From positions 98,704,001 to 98,768,000 of the forward strand of contig OZ231127.1 of NCBI GenBank assembly GCA_965153355.1: a stretch of 64,000 nucleotides of DNA, written 5' to 3'. The stretch comes from Flaccisagitta enflata (lineage: Eukaryota > Chaetognatha > Sagittoidea > Aphragmophora). Made by a program: the position numbers and the translations under genes. Position 1 is the first letter of the stretch. The number at the start of each line of letters is the position of its first letter. This document shows positions 10,706 through 22,545 of the stretch, in pieces. The notes beneath the pieces were generated by a model that saw only the letters and a list, made by a program, of their open reading frames with translations, ran no database searches and was not told the origin of the DNA.

Positions 10706-11104
10706 TTAACGATGCAAGAATTGAATCGACAGTGTCTTACACGCTATTGGGGGCCATCAAAACGTGGAAGATATTGTATGTCCAAATTTCCCATGCCATG
10801 CGCTAAATATGACAGACCTCTTTTGAACACAAAATTGGTATAGTAGAAGATAGTAAATACTGTACTGTACCTTATGATTGGCCGGAGAGACGTTCACATG
10901 GCCGTAATCTTAAGTTAAAGCTTGACCAGCATGGAAATCTGGCCACTCTATAGGGATTTCAAGCTATGAACTTGTACTCCTAAATCAAATTTACTATAGA
11001 AATAAAGAGAGCTGTAGGTAGGAGCACTAGGTATTTCCCTTAGATTTGGTGATGACGTCATAGTGTCCAGCTATAAATTTCGACTCCTAAGACCAGAAGA
11101 CTTA

Positions 11105-11253
11105 CTACTACGGGTGGGCAGGGGCGAAAATGTGTGTTTTCACATTTTTCAACTCATGCTCATGGACCAACAGAGGGATGGATCAACGGATCAATGGACG
11201 GACGGCCAAAGGCTCTTTTAGAGTTGCATGTCTGCAACTAAAAAGTAAGCTGA
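11105..11253 (-). repeat. Dispersed family C copy
   Basis: It starts with ACGGGTGGGCAGGGGCG and ends with GAGTTGCATGTCTGCAACTA, whose last 18 bases form the family's terminal stem-loop (AGTTGCA, loop TGTC, TGCAACT). Confidence 0.65.
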
Positions 11254-11959
11254 ATAAGCTAAATGAGCTAAAATGCTGGTCTGCTCGCTGACATGCTCTC
11301 ATATAGCTGCCTGCTCAAATGTGTTTCAAAATATTTATTCATTTGTTGCATTTAAAATCAAGAAAAAAACTGAGCTAAATGAGCTAAATGAGCTAAATGA
11401 GCTAAAATGCTCCAAAACACCCTCAGAGATGAGCAGCTATGCTCGTAAACCTGTTTTCATGTATTTGCGTGCTCAAACAAACTCAAATACACTCTTTTAT
11501 TGATCCGTTTCAAAATCATGAAAAATCGGAAAAAAAAATCAATTTGAATTTTTCGTAAATAGATATTCAAAAATTCATAGCGCAAAAAATATTTGCTGTA
11601 GAGCATTCTGCTTGGCGCCAAATGAAAGAGAATAATCAAGTTTACTTACCCTATCGATTTCATCTGAGGGTGCAATCAGCCCTACAAGTTCCCCAACTTC
11701 CTCATTAGAAAATAAAAGCCCTGTTTTTCTAGAATATGTCAAAAAGTCAAAGACTGACTTTTTTCCTGATTAAAAAAATCTCCGCATGAGAAAAAATTTG
11801 CGAGCAAGTCCCAACACATCATCAAACACTGGAAACATGGTCTGATGAGGGGACATTGATGCCTGACTTTATAGGGCTAACGGGGACAGTGTGTATAGAG
11901 TCAGATATGGACAATATCGGCTACACACTCACACTTGGCCTTGAAAAAATCACATTTTC
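11254..11959. other. Intergenic, with a short AAATGAGCT tandem repeat
   Basis: A 9-base unit AAATGAGCT is repeated about four times near 11375-11410. Nothing else was recognised. Confidence 0.5.
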
Positions 11960-12118
11960 AAGGTGTGTCTGCATTAATCAGCTTATCCGCATATTTTATT
12001 TGGATACTAATATCTGGATATTTCATGTAGTAAATTTTGTAAATTCACTATGTAGATTATCCGGATATTAATATCCAGATAAAATATCCAAATAAAATGG
12101 TGAATGCAGACACACCTT
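11960..12118. mobile_element. 159 bp MITE with terminal inverted repeats
   Basis: The left end AAGGTGTGTCTGCATT matches the right end AATGCAGACACACCTT in inverted orientation. The interior is rich in imperfect inverted ATCCGGATA / TATCCAGAT motifs. No convincing target duplication was found. Confidence 0.65.
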
Positions 12119-12559
12119 TAGAATCAGATTCTACTGGTTAACCTTGATGTCCAAGGGATGGAATTTGGGTATTGCCGAAGCTTAATGGCTCCCCTATCTT
12201 CCCTCCCCACCCCCCACCAGACCACGGAGGGGGGGGTAGTTTGAAAAAAATTTTTCGAAAAAAAAGTTAGTCTCAGTCAATTTAAAATTATCTAAAACGT
12301 TTTAAAATCCTGTGTTAAAAAAATTGATTTTTTTCTCACTTTTGATTTTTTTCCACAAGTCCGTGGATAAGTGGGTGTCCCCCTCCCCCTAGGCTGGTCT
12401 CGTCCTATTAAAAGCTTCATAATTCAATCGCATAAACTAGTTTTGCTAAGTGAGTTTTTAAACAAAATTTCATGTGAATTGTCTGGAAAATAAACGAGAC
12501 ATCCCTGTTGATGTAGGGCATACCACGCACTTTTAAATGCTTGATTTAGCCAAAAAATC
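12119..12559. other. Intergenic, nothing recognised
   Basis: A C-rich and G-rich patch near 12195-12240 and another near 12380, then AT-rich DNA. No gene. Confidence 0.4.
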
Positions 12560-12840
12560 TTCAAGAAACTGTAAAAATCTTAGGTCATTTTGAAGCCCTT
12601 TGAAAGTACTTTCATTTGGCGCCAATCTGGTACAGCTATCTTTTTTCGTTTAGAAATGGCATCAGTTTGAATAAAAACATTGCCTATTTCAGTTTCGCAA
12701 TCCTTATGAAAAAAATGCATTTTAGCAAAATAGTGCTTCTCTTTCCAAAGCTCTAGCTCCTAAACTGTTTGAGATACAGGTCTGGAATTGGTCAAGAATA
12801 AAAGATTCTTTGAAAATCTTTCAAAATGTCTTTCTTAAAA
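12560..12840. repeat. Decayed copy of foldback family E
   Basis: CGTTTAGAAATGGCATC, GTTTGAGATACAGGTCTGG and AATTGGTCAAGAAT match, with substitutions, the reverse complement of 22230-22400 in the better preserved element at 21941-22545. Confidence 0.5.
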
Positions 12841-12893
12841 ATACCTAAAATTATCTTTTATATCTGTTTTATCAATTAATAGATAGCTGCGTC

Positions 12894-12920
12894 TTTTTTT
12901 TTTTTTTTTTTTTTTTTTTT
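12894..12920. repeat. Poly-T tract
   Basis: A run of about 27 T. Confidence 0.95.
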
Positions 12921-13110
12921 TGATCCAAGTGGTAACGCCAGATCGACGATTTTCGCGTAAATTGTAGAAAAACCGTAATTGTCCGAAATTCAAATATTTT
13001 CCCTTTGAGCTTATAAAAGAAAACAAAAAATGCGGAATACATCTTGTTAGCAAACCACTAGCTGGGGCCAACAAGCGAAGGGCCGTAGGTTTTTAAAATT
13101 ATAACTTTTT

Positions 13111-13708
13111 GGGCAGTGGCCCCGAAGGGGTCGATGACCTATGCTTTCACACATATGGGGAATTTTATCCTCCTTTTCCTCCTACGTCCGTACCCACCCC
13201 CCAGCTTTGAGGCCCAAATTCTAGTCCCAAGACCCAAATCCCAGTCCCGTGGCCCAGATCCTATCCAATGGGGCCAAATCCTCAACCAATAAGCGTCTGG
13301 GGTTTGGCCTGAGACCCAAATCCTATTCAAAGGCCCAACTTAGCCGTAGTTGGCCCAAATTCTGGCCTTGAGATCTAATTCAGCCACACAAGGCTCCAAT
13401 CTTGGTTTGAGACTCAAATCCCAGCCTTGAGGCTTAATTTAGGCCTTTTGGCTAGGATTTAGTCTCCAGGCTGACCTGACCTGTAGCTGCTAGATTTGGG
13501 CCACGGGACGGGGATTTGGGTCTCGGCACTAATTTGGGCCTCAAAGCTGGGGGGTGGGGCGGACGGAGGAGGAGGAGAAATATATGTGTGAAAAGCATAG
13601 GTCACCTACTCCCCTTCGCGCTGCCCTGCTTCCCTTCAACTTGCTACTGACACCCTACTAGGGCAGGGCACGGGTACCGCTGACCATCTAACGCTTTTGC
13701 GACTATTA
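13111..13708 (+). mobile_element. Family B element (inverted ends, minisatellite core)
   Basis: It starts GGGCAGTGGCCCCGAAGGGG, then CGATGACCTATGCTTTCACA. The same sequence returns inverted near 13575-13625, ahead of a tail GGGCACGGGTACCGCTGACC and a tiny stem-loop CGCTTTTGCG. Between the arms lie diverged copies of a GAGGCCCAAATCC-type minisatellite on both strands. Confidence 0.7.
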
Positions 13709-14339
13709 AGAAATGATCTGATAGTTATCTTAAGTAAACGTGGATGGGACAATTGTAGAAAAACCGTAATTGTCCGAAATTCAAGATCTTATCATGACTG
13801 TTCCGTCTTTGAATTTTTTCGCGCGATTTGTTTGGGGATGTCTTTCTTGTGAAATGGGGGTGTACCCGAGCCCATATTTGTCCACTCTCTCACCCATAAT
13901 GGGGATAAGAATAACGTTATGCCATTCCCTTCAAATTTGTCTGAAATTGTATTCTTTTCATCATTCATTATCAGGTGCTCAAAAATTACAAATTTGGACA
14001 GTTAACGTTTTTGGCGACTAAATATCTCTCATATATGACCAAACGGCCATGATGACTTTAAATGATCATTAAAACAACTCAATGGGACTCAATAAAAGGG
14101 ATGATAAAGAACTGTTACAATTTGTTACATGAAAATTGAGAGCGCACGCCACCTTGGAAGAGCACGTTAATTGGGAATAAAAAAAGTTTGCCCATTTTCA
14201 TGACCAAATTTCTAAGCAATTATACCTTCCCCAACATTTGATAGCAATATTATCAATTGCCAGTCCTTCATAATCTGATATTGCCATGTCAGCCTTGCGT
14301 TGGTCCAAGAAATAAGACATGTGAGCCTCTTGCTGAAAT
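13709..14339. other. Intergenic
   Basis: A 33-base stretch near 13751 (starting ATTGTAGAAAAACCGTAAT) repeats one near 12960, so the family B element may sit inside an older duplication. No gene. Confidence 0.45.
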
Positions 14340-14608
14340 CGTCCATATTTGTTACCTGGTTAACCAAAACCCAACAAATCACCCACATTTTTAAGAAACC
14401 ATACCCATAAAGGATAGAATCAAGGTCGAGCTTAATGCGACCGCCAGACATTCCAATCCAAGGAGCTGAGTAGTATGATGGGTGGAACAATGTCCCTCAG
14501 TCCCTCACTATACCCAAACTGAAAAATGGAAGAGGGCCTTGTGAACCACCACCAGCACACATGAACCACTCCTAGTTTCAATAAAAACAGAATCTGAAAA
14601 ACATCCTT
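14340..14608. repeat. Direct duplication, copy 1
   Basis: Roughly 270 bases are repeated, diverged, at 15112-15402. Both copies share AAGAAACCATACCC, AAAGGATAGAATC and GGAACAATGTCCCTCA. The two copies flank the family B element at 14611. Confidence 0.7.
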
Positions 14609-14610
14609 TT

Positions 14611-15056
14611 GGGCAGCGGCCCCAAAGGGGTCAATGACTCATGCTTTTCACACATATGAATTTCCTCCTCCTTCTCTTTCTTCTCCTCCTTCTCCGTCCC
14701 CCCCCCCCCCCGCCAAATATCTTACTTTTCTCCTCCTTCCTCACCCCCCCCGCCAAATTCTGCCCAATCCTGCCAAACCCTGCCAAATTCTACCCAATTC
14801 TGCCAAATCCCACCATACTTTGCCAAATTCTGCCAAATTTTGTCAATTTCTGCCTAATTCTGTAAAATTCTGCCAAGTTTGGTCACCCCCCCAGCTACCA
14901 AGCTGAGGAGAAGGAGGAGAAAATTCCTCATATGTGTGTGTAGATAGGTCATTGACCTCTTTGGGGCCGCTGCCCTACACCATTTCTGGGAATCTTAATC
15001 ACAACTACCCAGCAGGGCACGGGTACCGCTGACCATCTGACGCTTTTGCGACTATT
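14611..15056 (+). mobile_element. Family B element with a CTGCCAAATTC minisatellite
   Basis: Left arm GGGCAGCGGCCCCAAAGGGG with TCAATGACTCATGC, inverted right arm near 14945-14972, then a tail with GGGCACGGGTACCGCTGACC and ACGCTTTTGCGACTATT. The core is an array of TGCCAAATTC/TGCCAAATCC units, unlike the core in other copies. Confidence 0.75.
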
Positions 15057-15111
15057 TCATCTACCCGATGAGCAAAAAAGCTTATCAAAAGTAGTCAAGG
15101 GCAAATGATTG

Positions 15112-15402
15112 TTACCTGTTTCACCAAAACCTATCAAATCACCTAAGGGTAACATTGTTAAGAAACCATACCCTTAAAGGATAGAATCGAGGTCAAGCTA
15201 AATGCGACTGCAGGAGATTCCAATCCAAGGTACTGAGTAGTATGATAGGAGGAACAATGTCCCTCACTATACCCACACTGAAAAAAATGGATGAGAGCCT
15301 TCTGAACCCTCTTTGACTAGTTAATATGCGAACCCTCTTTGACTAGTTAATATGCGCACCACTCCTAGTTTTCCATAAAACCGAATCTGCAAAACATCCT
15401 TT
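15112..15402. repeat. Direct duplication, copy 2
   Basis: Partner of 14340-14608. It contains an extra short tandem duplication (GAACCCTCTTTGACTAGTTA twice near 15315). Confidence 0.7.
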
Positions 15403-15980
15403 CTCATCTTCCCAAAAAGCAAAAAGCTTACCAAAAGACTGAAAAGTAGTCAAAGGCTTCTCTTAGTTGTCAAAGGGCAGCCGACTTATTGAGCTGCCCA
15501 TCAAGGTCGTAAGATATAAAAGTGAGGAATTTGGCTGGAAAAGTCGTTGATTTCAGCGACTTTATAACCATTAAAAACAAAAGAAATTCAAAGTCGTTGA
15601 AATTAACGATTTCAGCAACAATTCATTTTCTTCATGTTTTTCCACATTTAGAGACGAGGAGTATTCTAATTTTTTTCTTACTTCAGTTCATCACCTCCAG
15701 GGGCACATTTGACCAAAAAATGGAAAAAATCTAAGACGACGTATTTTTCAAAAAATTGAAAAAACATGTTTTTTTCACTTTTTACATATATAATGGTGAC
15801 ATGAAAGCACTAAAGTCGGCGATTTTACCAACTCCAAAATGGGCAGTCGTCGATTTTAGCGATTTCAATTATACCAAGCTGTCAGTATCGGGAAAAGCCG
15901 GACTTACGAGCGGATCGGAACACACGATTGACGGAAGACAATCACCGGCAGAGTTGCATCTAGTTCACTACAACACCAAG
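15403..15980. other. Intergenic, nothing recognised
   Basis: AT-rich DNA before the GTT array. No supported gene. Confidence 0.45.
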
Positions 15981-15985
15981 TGGGT

Positions 15986-15988
15986 TGC

Positions 15989-16078
<90 letters not shown>

Positions 16079-16106
16079 CGTTGCTGTTGTTGTTGTTGTC
16101 GTTGCT

Positions 16107-16162
<56 letters not shown>

Positions 16163-16240
16163 GGTTGATGTGGTTGTTGTTGCTGTTGTTGATGTTGTTG
16201 TGGTTGTGGTTGTGGTTGTTGATGTTGTTGTTGTTGTTGT
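15986..16240. repeat. (GTT)n microsatellite, impure at the 3' side
   Basis: Long GTT run with GTC, GCT and GGT interruptions, followed by CTT-rich DNA. Confidence 0.95.
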
Positions 16241-16375
16241 TTTTCTTTTTTTCTCTTCCTTTTTATTTTTCTTCTTCTTCCTCCTTTTCTCCTCTTCTTT
16301 TTGTATTTCTTCATCTTTACCTTATTCTTCTTCCTCTTCCTCTTCCTCTTCTTCTTCCTCTGGTTGTGGTTGTGG

Positions 16376-17727
<1,352 letters not shown>

Positions 17728-17858
17728 AAGACTCTTTAATCATTTACCAGTACTGCCTCTGTTTGACTGTGACCATGCTATTGGCATAACTGAAGTGAGA
17801 AAGTGAAAAGACGTTTTCCACCATTCCCCTTCCTCCCCCCCCCCACCCTTCTCTTTTT

Positions 17859-18580
17859 GGGCAGCGGCCCCGAAGGGGACGATGTCCTGTAGAACACAGG
17901 GGACTTTCGTTCGTCTGCTTCGTCCGGTCTGCTCGCTGTCCTCTCTATCATGGTCCTCAGGCCTAAAATCTGACCCCTCTCTCAGGCCTCAAATCTACCT
18001 CTCAGGCCTCAAATCCAGCCTCTCTTAGGCCTCAAATCCAGCCTCTCAGGTCTCAAATCTGGCCTCACAGGCCTCAAATCCAGCCTTTGGCCTAAATCTG
18101 GCCTCCAGGCCTCAAATCCAGCCTCTCAGGCCTCAACCCCAGTCTCTAAGGCCTCAAATCCAGCCTCTCAGGCCTCAAATCCAGCCTCTCAGGTCTCAAA
18201 TCCAGCCTCTCTGGTCTCAAATCAAGCCTCTCTGGTCTCAAATCCAGACTCTCAGGTCTCAAATCTAGTCTCTCAGGCCTCAAATACAGCCTCTCAGGTC
18301 TCAAATCCAGCCTCTCAAGCCTGAAATCCAAATTCTCAAGCTCCCGATTGATATTCTCAGGCTTTACATCAGCCTTCTTAGACCTCAGTTAAGGCTCTTG
18401 AAGGCCTTCAGTCAGCATCTTATCCACTTTCTGAGGTAGGAAAAACAAAATTCCCCCTGTGTTCTACAGGACATCGTCCCCTTCGGGGCCGCTGCCCTGC
18501 TTCCCCTCACCACAATTCACAATCACTCAAAGCAGGGCAACGGGTATCGCTGACCACATATTGCCCTTGGGCGACCTGTT
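17859..18580 (+). mobile_element. Family A element with an 18-19 bp CAGGCCTCAAATC minisatellite
   Basis: The left arm GGGCAGCGGCCCCGAAGGGG continues GACGATGTCCTGTAGAACAC and returns inverted at about 18442-18500. A tail follows with AAAGCAGGGCAACGGGTATC and the stem-loop GCCCTTGGGC. The core is about 25 units of CTCAGGCCTCAAATCCAGC. It lies in an intron, about 28 bases upstream of the first visible carbonic anhydrase exon. Confidence 0.8.
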
Positions 18581-18607
18581 ACCTCCTATTTCTTACCTTA
18601 CCCGAAG

Positions 18608-18780
18608 TCGTCTCCAAAGACTCCGCAGCAACAAGCCCGTCAAAAATTGCGCGGTGCTTACATGACCAAGTTGATGAACGCGCTGCCTTCCATCGTCAAC
18701 TTCGGAGATGAAACTAAGCTGGATTTGACAAACTGTCCGATCGACGTACTTCCGCCAGACCAGTCCGACTCTTTCTACTC
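18608..18780 (+). CDS. Carbonic anhydrase exon A
   Basis: It encodes AYMTKLMNALPSIVNFGDE and ends in DSFYS, matching the stretch of alpha-carbonic anhydrases just before the SLTTP block. The donor GTAAGA at 18781 is strong. The 5' border (AG at 18606) is a best guess; a later AG near 18630 is possible. Confidence 0.75.
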
Positions 18781-19440
18781 GTAAGACCATCTGGAAAGAG
18801 TGGGGAAAGAGATCGAAAAAGACAGAGTGTATGTGTGTCCATCTGGTATCCAATGAGAATTGAAAACGGGTTCCTAACGGCAAGAACACAAATCCATCTA
18901 TTTGCATATTTGGTCGACTTAAATGACTTTAGACTTATGTCGTCTTGAAAATTGTCTTTTTTGCCTTTAGTTACTCGGGTAGTTTGACGACTCCCAATTA
19001 CCAGCAAATTGTGGCGTGGACCGTGATGAAAGATCGAATCGTGCTGCCGGACAATTTGCTCGTCAAGTTGGCCTCGACTGTCAAGGACAAGAAAGGACAA
19101 GTTGTCAAGGACAATTGGAGACCGACACAGAACATCGTCGGGAGGAAAGTTTGGCTGAGCCAAGTTAAATCGAAATCAAAAGACGACAAAAAGAGTGAGA
19201 AAACAAAATATGGTTCGGTTCCATTTTTGATTCAATTCAGAGAGAGACGAAGGTTATGAACTGATGCTATTCAACTGAGTATTGTAAATTGTCAAGTAAC
19301 GCTCTTTCAAATATGTCTGCTGTATATACTCCCTGATACAAGGCCACCCATATTGCGTGTGGTTGGGCAGGGGCAGTAATGTAAAAGCTAAGTCAAGCAT
19401 TGGAGCTTTAGCATTGATGTAAAAACTACCTGTAAACGCC

Positions 19441-19538
<98 letters not shown>

Positions 19539-21434
19539 AAACAACGATGCAACATCGCAACTTATTATGAAACCCCGTTTTCCAGCTTTTGAAACTCAGG
19601 TGTTGGAAATTCACTTTTGTTTTTTCCCTTGCTTGCCTCTAGAAAAGAAGAGTGCGAAGGAGTGTGAGACGTGCACCAATTCCAAGGAGCCACGCTGCGT
19701 GACATTGAACAAGTCAAGTACGAAGTGGCAGATGCTTTTCATTTCAGCCCTTAGCCTACTGAGTGTGTGTGTGGTTGTTTTTCAGTATTGATAATCTTCT
19801 TGTCTTGTATCGTTCCTCCTACCTTTTATGCTTCCTTCGTCTCTTTCCTCCTTTTTTTCCCCTTCCTTTGTTTCTTTTTTTTTCAACATTCTCAGATCTT
19901 TTTCTCCAGCTAGCAACCAGTTCTTTAAAAAGAGATGAAAAGAAATATTTTTCCTTTTTATCCTTTCAAATGTGTACTTTTGCAAAAAGCCTCTCTGTAT
20001 GGCCATCACTGAAGATCTGCGGTGTAACACTTTCTTTCATTTTCTTTCATCCTTTCAGCCATATACGGTTGTAAAAAGGCTCTTTACAGGGCCATCGCGG
20101 AAAGTCTGTGGCGTGAAACTTGCATTCCGTCCTGCGAGGCTGATGGCAGTTTCAGTGCGATGCAATGCTACAAAAATTAATGTTGGTGCGCATCGAAAGA
20201 CGGAAAGGAAGTTCCCAACACAAGAAAACCAAGTATCAAGAAGAAGCAACTCAATTGTAATAAGCATCGGTTGGTTAAAGGTAAAAATAAGTAAAACCCT
20301 TTGAGGAATCGTACCTGAAATAGCAAAGCATTTTTATCTGTTCTGCTGCACTCAATGCTCTCAAAACCATGTTATCATATCCGAACTGAGAAGAACTTCA
20401 GCGCAGCAGAAAACAAGACTCTCTGAGACAACGCTATCTCCTCTATTTCCGCTCTCATTTTCTTTTATCTCTATCATCCGATTCGCCCAAATTCTCCTAA
20501 TCTCGTCCCCATCTGTGAGATGTATTGATCATTTTCACGATCGTCACAAATCAGACAAATTCAATGCATGTGTGAAATCACACGGACTTACCAGACCGAG
20601 GACTTACCAGACCGAGGGCTGTCAGCAATACCCGCCTAAGCTTTAAACTCCCATCCTTTTTCACCTTCTCCGTTTTTCTTTACACCCCTCCACCCCAACC
20701 TCCGGCCCTCCACCCCAACCACCACCCATCCACCTTCCCCACCCCCCACCCCCAACAAAAAAAAGGTTTTCGCACGAAAAGTTGTGAGGAATCTCGTAAA
20801 GCGGCGTTAGCAGATGCTGATAGTCTGGTAGTGGCCGACTGCAACAAAGATGGGAGTTTCGCCAGTAAACAGTGTTTAAAACCGATGACGAGAGCAAAGG
20901 GCCAAACATGGTGTTGGTGCGCGTTCCCAGATGGTCGACCGGTGCCGGGAACGTTTAAGCAAGGAAATGTGCCCGATTCACATTGTAACAAGCTTGCAGG
21001 TGGGTTTTGCTGTGGTTTATAAGAAGAAATTCAGCTGTGTCTCCGCATTTATGAATGCTATTGTCCATGAAGCTGGTTGGTCACTGATCATGGCAAAGGT
21101 CAGTCCTACGGGTGTTTTTCAGACATTGTGTTATTTGGTAATGTGTGTGTGTGGGAAATTCATGATGTCACATTTCTATTAATTGTTATACTCATCAAAG
21201 AGTTTGTAACAAAATCATTCTCTCCTTTAATCCCTCCAATTTCTCCCCATGGTTATAAACTCAGACACGCGGACATTGTGTCCTGGAATAGGGATCTACG
21301 GTCATCCATCTGTTTGTGATTACTACACTTTATGTGGATCTCGCACTTACAAATTCTGCGTTTGCCCTGAAGGCTATCGATTCGACGTGGGGAAGACAAT
21401 GTGCGTCTTGAGAACGGCTAACGAAAAATGTTGA
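18608..21434 (+). CDS. Secreted carbonic anhydrase / thyroglobulin-1 / chitin-binding fusion gene, 3' six exons
   Basis: Six exons can be joined in frame with GT/AG borders: 18608-18780, 18971-19194, 19643-19717, 20059-20280, 20766-20999 and 21265-21434. They encode the C-terminal third of an alpha-carbonic anhydrase, a basic Cys-containing linker, two thyroglobulin type-1 domains and a peritrophin-type chitin-binding domain, ending at TGA 21432-21434. Introns 2 to 5 are all phase 1, the usual pattern for shuffled extracellular modules. Alpha-carbonic anhydrases hydrate CO2, Tg-1 domains often inhibit cysteine proteases, and the last domain binds chitin. I infer a matrix or shell-associated protein. 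The exons with the three zinc-binding histidines are not visible and may lie upstream of the window. One in-frame stop at 20178 is discussed separately. Confidence 0.75.
18971..19194 (+). CDS. Carbonic anhydrase exon B (SLTTP block)
   Basis: Acceptor TTGCCTTTAG; the exon begins YSGSLTTPNYQQIVAW. The SLTT threonine corresponds to the gatekeeper Thr199 and the tryptophan to Trp209 of human CA II. NWRPTQNIVGRKV matches the conserved C-terminal block. The exon ends in a lysine-rich linker with donor GTGAGA at 19195. Confidence 0.88.
19443..19536. repeat. (GA)n microsatellite in the carbonic anhydrase gene intron
   Basis: A pure GA run between exons B and C. A family C-like fragment (GGTTGGGCAGGGGC near 19360) lies just upstream. 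Confidence 0.95.
19643..19717 (+). CDS. Cys-containing linker exon C
   Basis: It encodes KKSAKECETCTNSKEPRCV between a pyrimidine-rich acceptor (TTGCCTCTAG) and a weaker donor GTACGA. The phase fits exons B and D. Confidence 0.6.
20059..20280 (+). CDS. Thyroglobulin type-1 exon D with an in-frame stop
   Basis: Acceptor CATCCTTTCAG, donor GTAAAA. It shows the Tg-1 pattern: CKKALYRA, CIPSCEADGSFSAMQC, CWCASKDGKEV and a final Cys. TAA at 20178-20180 sits just before the CWC motif, where other Tg-1 domains have a sense codon. The exon is 222 bases with phase 1 at both ends, so skipping it keeps the frame. Confidence 0.8.
20766..20999 (+). CDS. Thyroglobulin type-1 exon E, intact
   Basis: It encodes SCEESRKAALADADSLVV, DCNKDGSFASKQC, TWCWCAFPDGRPVPGT and a last Cys in SHCNKL. 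All six expected cysteines and the QC...CWC core are present. Donor GTGGGT at 21000; the acceptor is purine-interrupted and weaker. Confidence 0.88.
21265..21434 (+). CDS. Chitin-binding type-2 (peritrophin-like) terminal exon F
   Basis: It encodes LCPGIGIYGHPSVCDYYTLC then FCVCPEGYRFDVGKTMC and ends NEKC with TGA. The spacing C..GHPSVCDYYTLC....FCVCPEGYRFD....C is typical of the chitin-binding domain. About 50 bases after the stop, TACACGGATACAAGGATATT resembles the start of this exon and may be a vestigial duplicate. Confidence 0.87.
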
Positions 21435-21645
21435 TTCGAAGATATTTTGTTCTTTAGAACTTTGGCATCTAGAGAAAAAGGTTGATACACGGATACAAGG
21501 ATATTGTGTCCTTCAATATGATGGATATCACCAATCAAAAAAAGCAATTAGAATTTTCATTCAGTAACGCGCAATTCCAAAATTCCCATGTGAAAGAGAA
21601 CTCAAGTGTTGACTGATGGCAAATTCGATTTTTTTTTCGTTTTTT

Positions 21646-21880
21646 TAGTAGCGTGCTACGCGACACTACACCCCGCTTTGTCGGTCGGTCGGTCGGTCGT
21701 TCGGTCGGTCGGTCGGTCGGTTGGTTGGTTGGTCGGTCCCCATTTTACCTTTTTTATGTTTTTGCGGTCTTTGGCCTCACTGCACTTGCCCAAGTGCTTT
21801 AGTAACTCAAATACTGCCACTGCTCACCCGCACGCAACTAAGGTAGCCGTGTATCCGGCCTTGTTTCTTAGGAAATTGTT
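21646..21880 (+). repeat. Dispersed family C copy with (GGTC)n core
   Basis: Starts AGTAGCGTGCTACGCGACAC, then GGTCGGTCGG repeats, GGTCCCCATTTTAC, and ends GCCGTGTATCCGGCCTTGTT, the same end as the copy near 60330. Confidence 0.7.
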
Positions 21881-21940
21881 CCATAAAAAATTAGATGTAT
21901 GTGCTGTAACAATCCTTTTTTTGTGATGCTAATTCATTGT

Positions 21941-22545
21941 ATAACCATGGCAAAAAAAAAAAAGAGTCAAATTGTTTTTCAATGTTTCACATTCATCCAA
22001 TGAGAAAAACATAGCAAAATCCATGACCGTTTTAAAGATCTTCAAAAGATCTTTAAAATGGGACCATGCTGGTTGTTGTAGCTTTATTCGTTTAGAAATG
22101 ACATAGGGATAAAGAGTAGATGGTCAAGACTGTAAAAGCCAAGTTGAAAAAGCTGTACTTTTTTGTTAGTTCATAAAAAAACAGAGAAAAAAAATATTTT
22201 TGAACTTTTTCTTTAAGGTATTTTCAAAGATTTTTGAATTTTCTTTCATTCAAGACCAATCCCAGATCTGTAACTCAAACCGTTTAGAAGTTAGAGCTTG
22301 TCAAAGTGAACTACTTCTTTTCAAAACCTTTTGAATACAGTTGAATCGCAAAATTGAATATGGCAATGTTTTCATTCATTCTTGTGCCATTTCTAAACGA
22401 ATAAAGCTAGAACTACCAGCAACATCGCGTTTGAAAGATCTTTCGCAGATCTTTCAAACGGCCATGGATTTTTTATATTTCATATCTTTAGCTCAGCAGA
22501 AATAAGCTAAATAAGTTGTCTATTTTTTTTTTTTGCCATGGTTAT
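21941..22545. mobile_element. 605 bp palindromic foldback element (family E)
   Basis: The ends are ATAACCATGGCA and its exact complement TGCCATGGTTAT. Inverted matches continue inward through poly-A/poly-T, AAGATCTTCAAAAGATCTTT-type hairpins, and GCTTTATTCGTTTAGAAATG against its complement near 22405. No coding capacity. The interior is also found, decayed, at 12560-12840. Confidence 0.8.

Noticed and set aside
17940-18340. CRISPR-like regular array
   Set aside because: Units are contiguous diverged minisatellite copies with no unique spacers, in a eukaryotic transposon.
18560-18590. tRNA-like tail in family A (CGGGTATCGCTGACC)
   Set aside because: No cloverleaf or A/B box arrangement could be built; only a short stem-loop is present.
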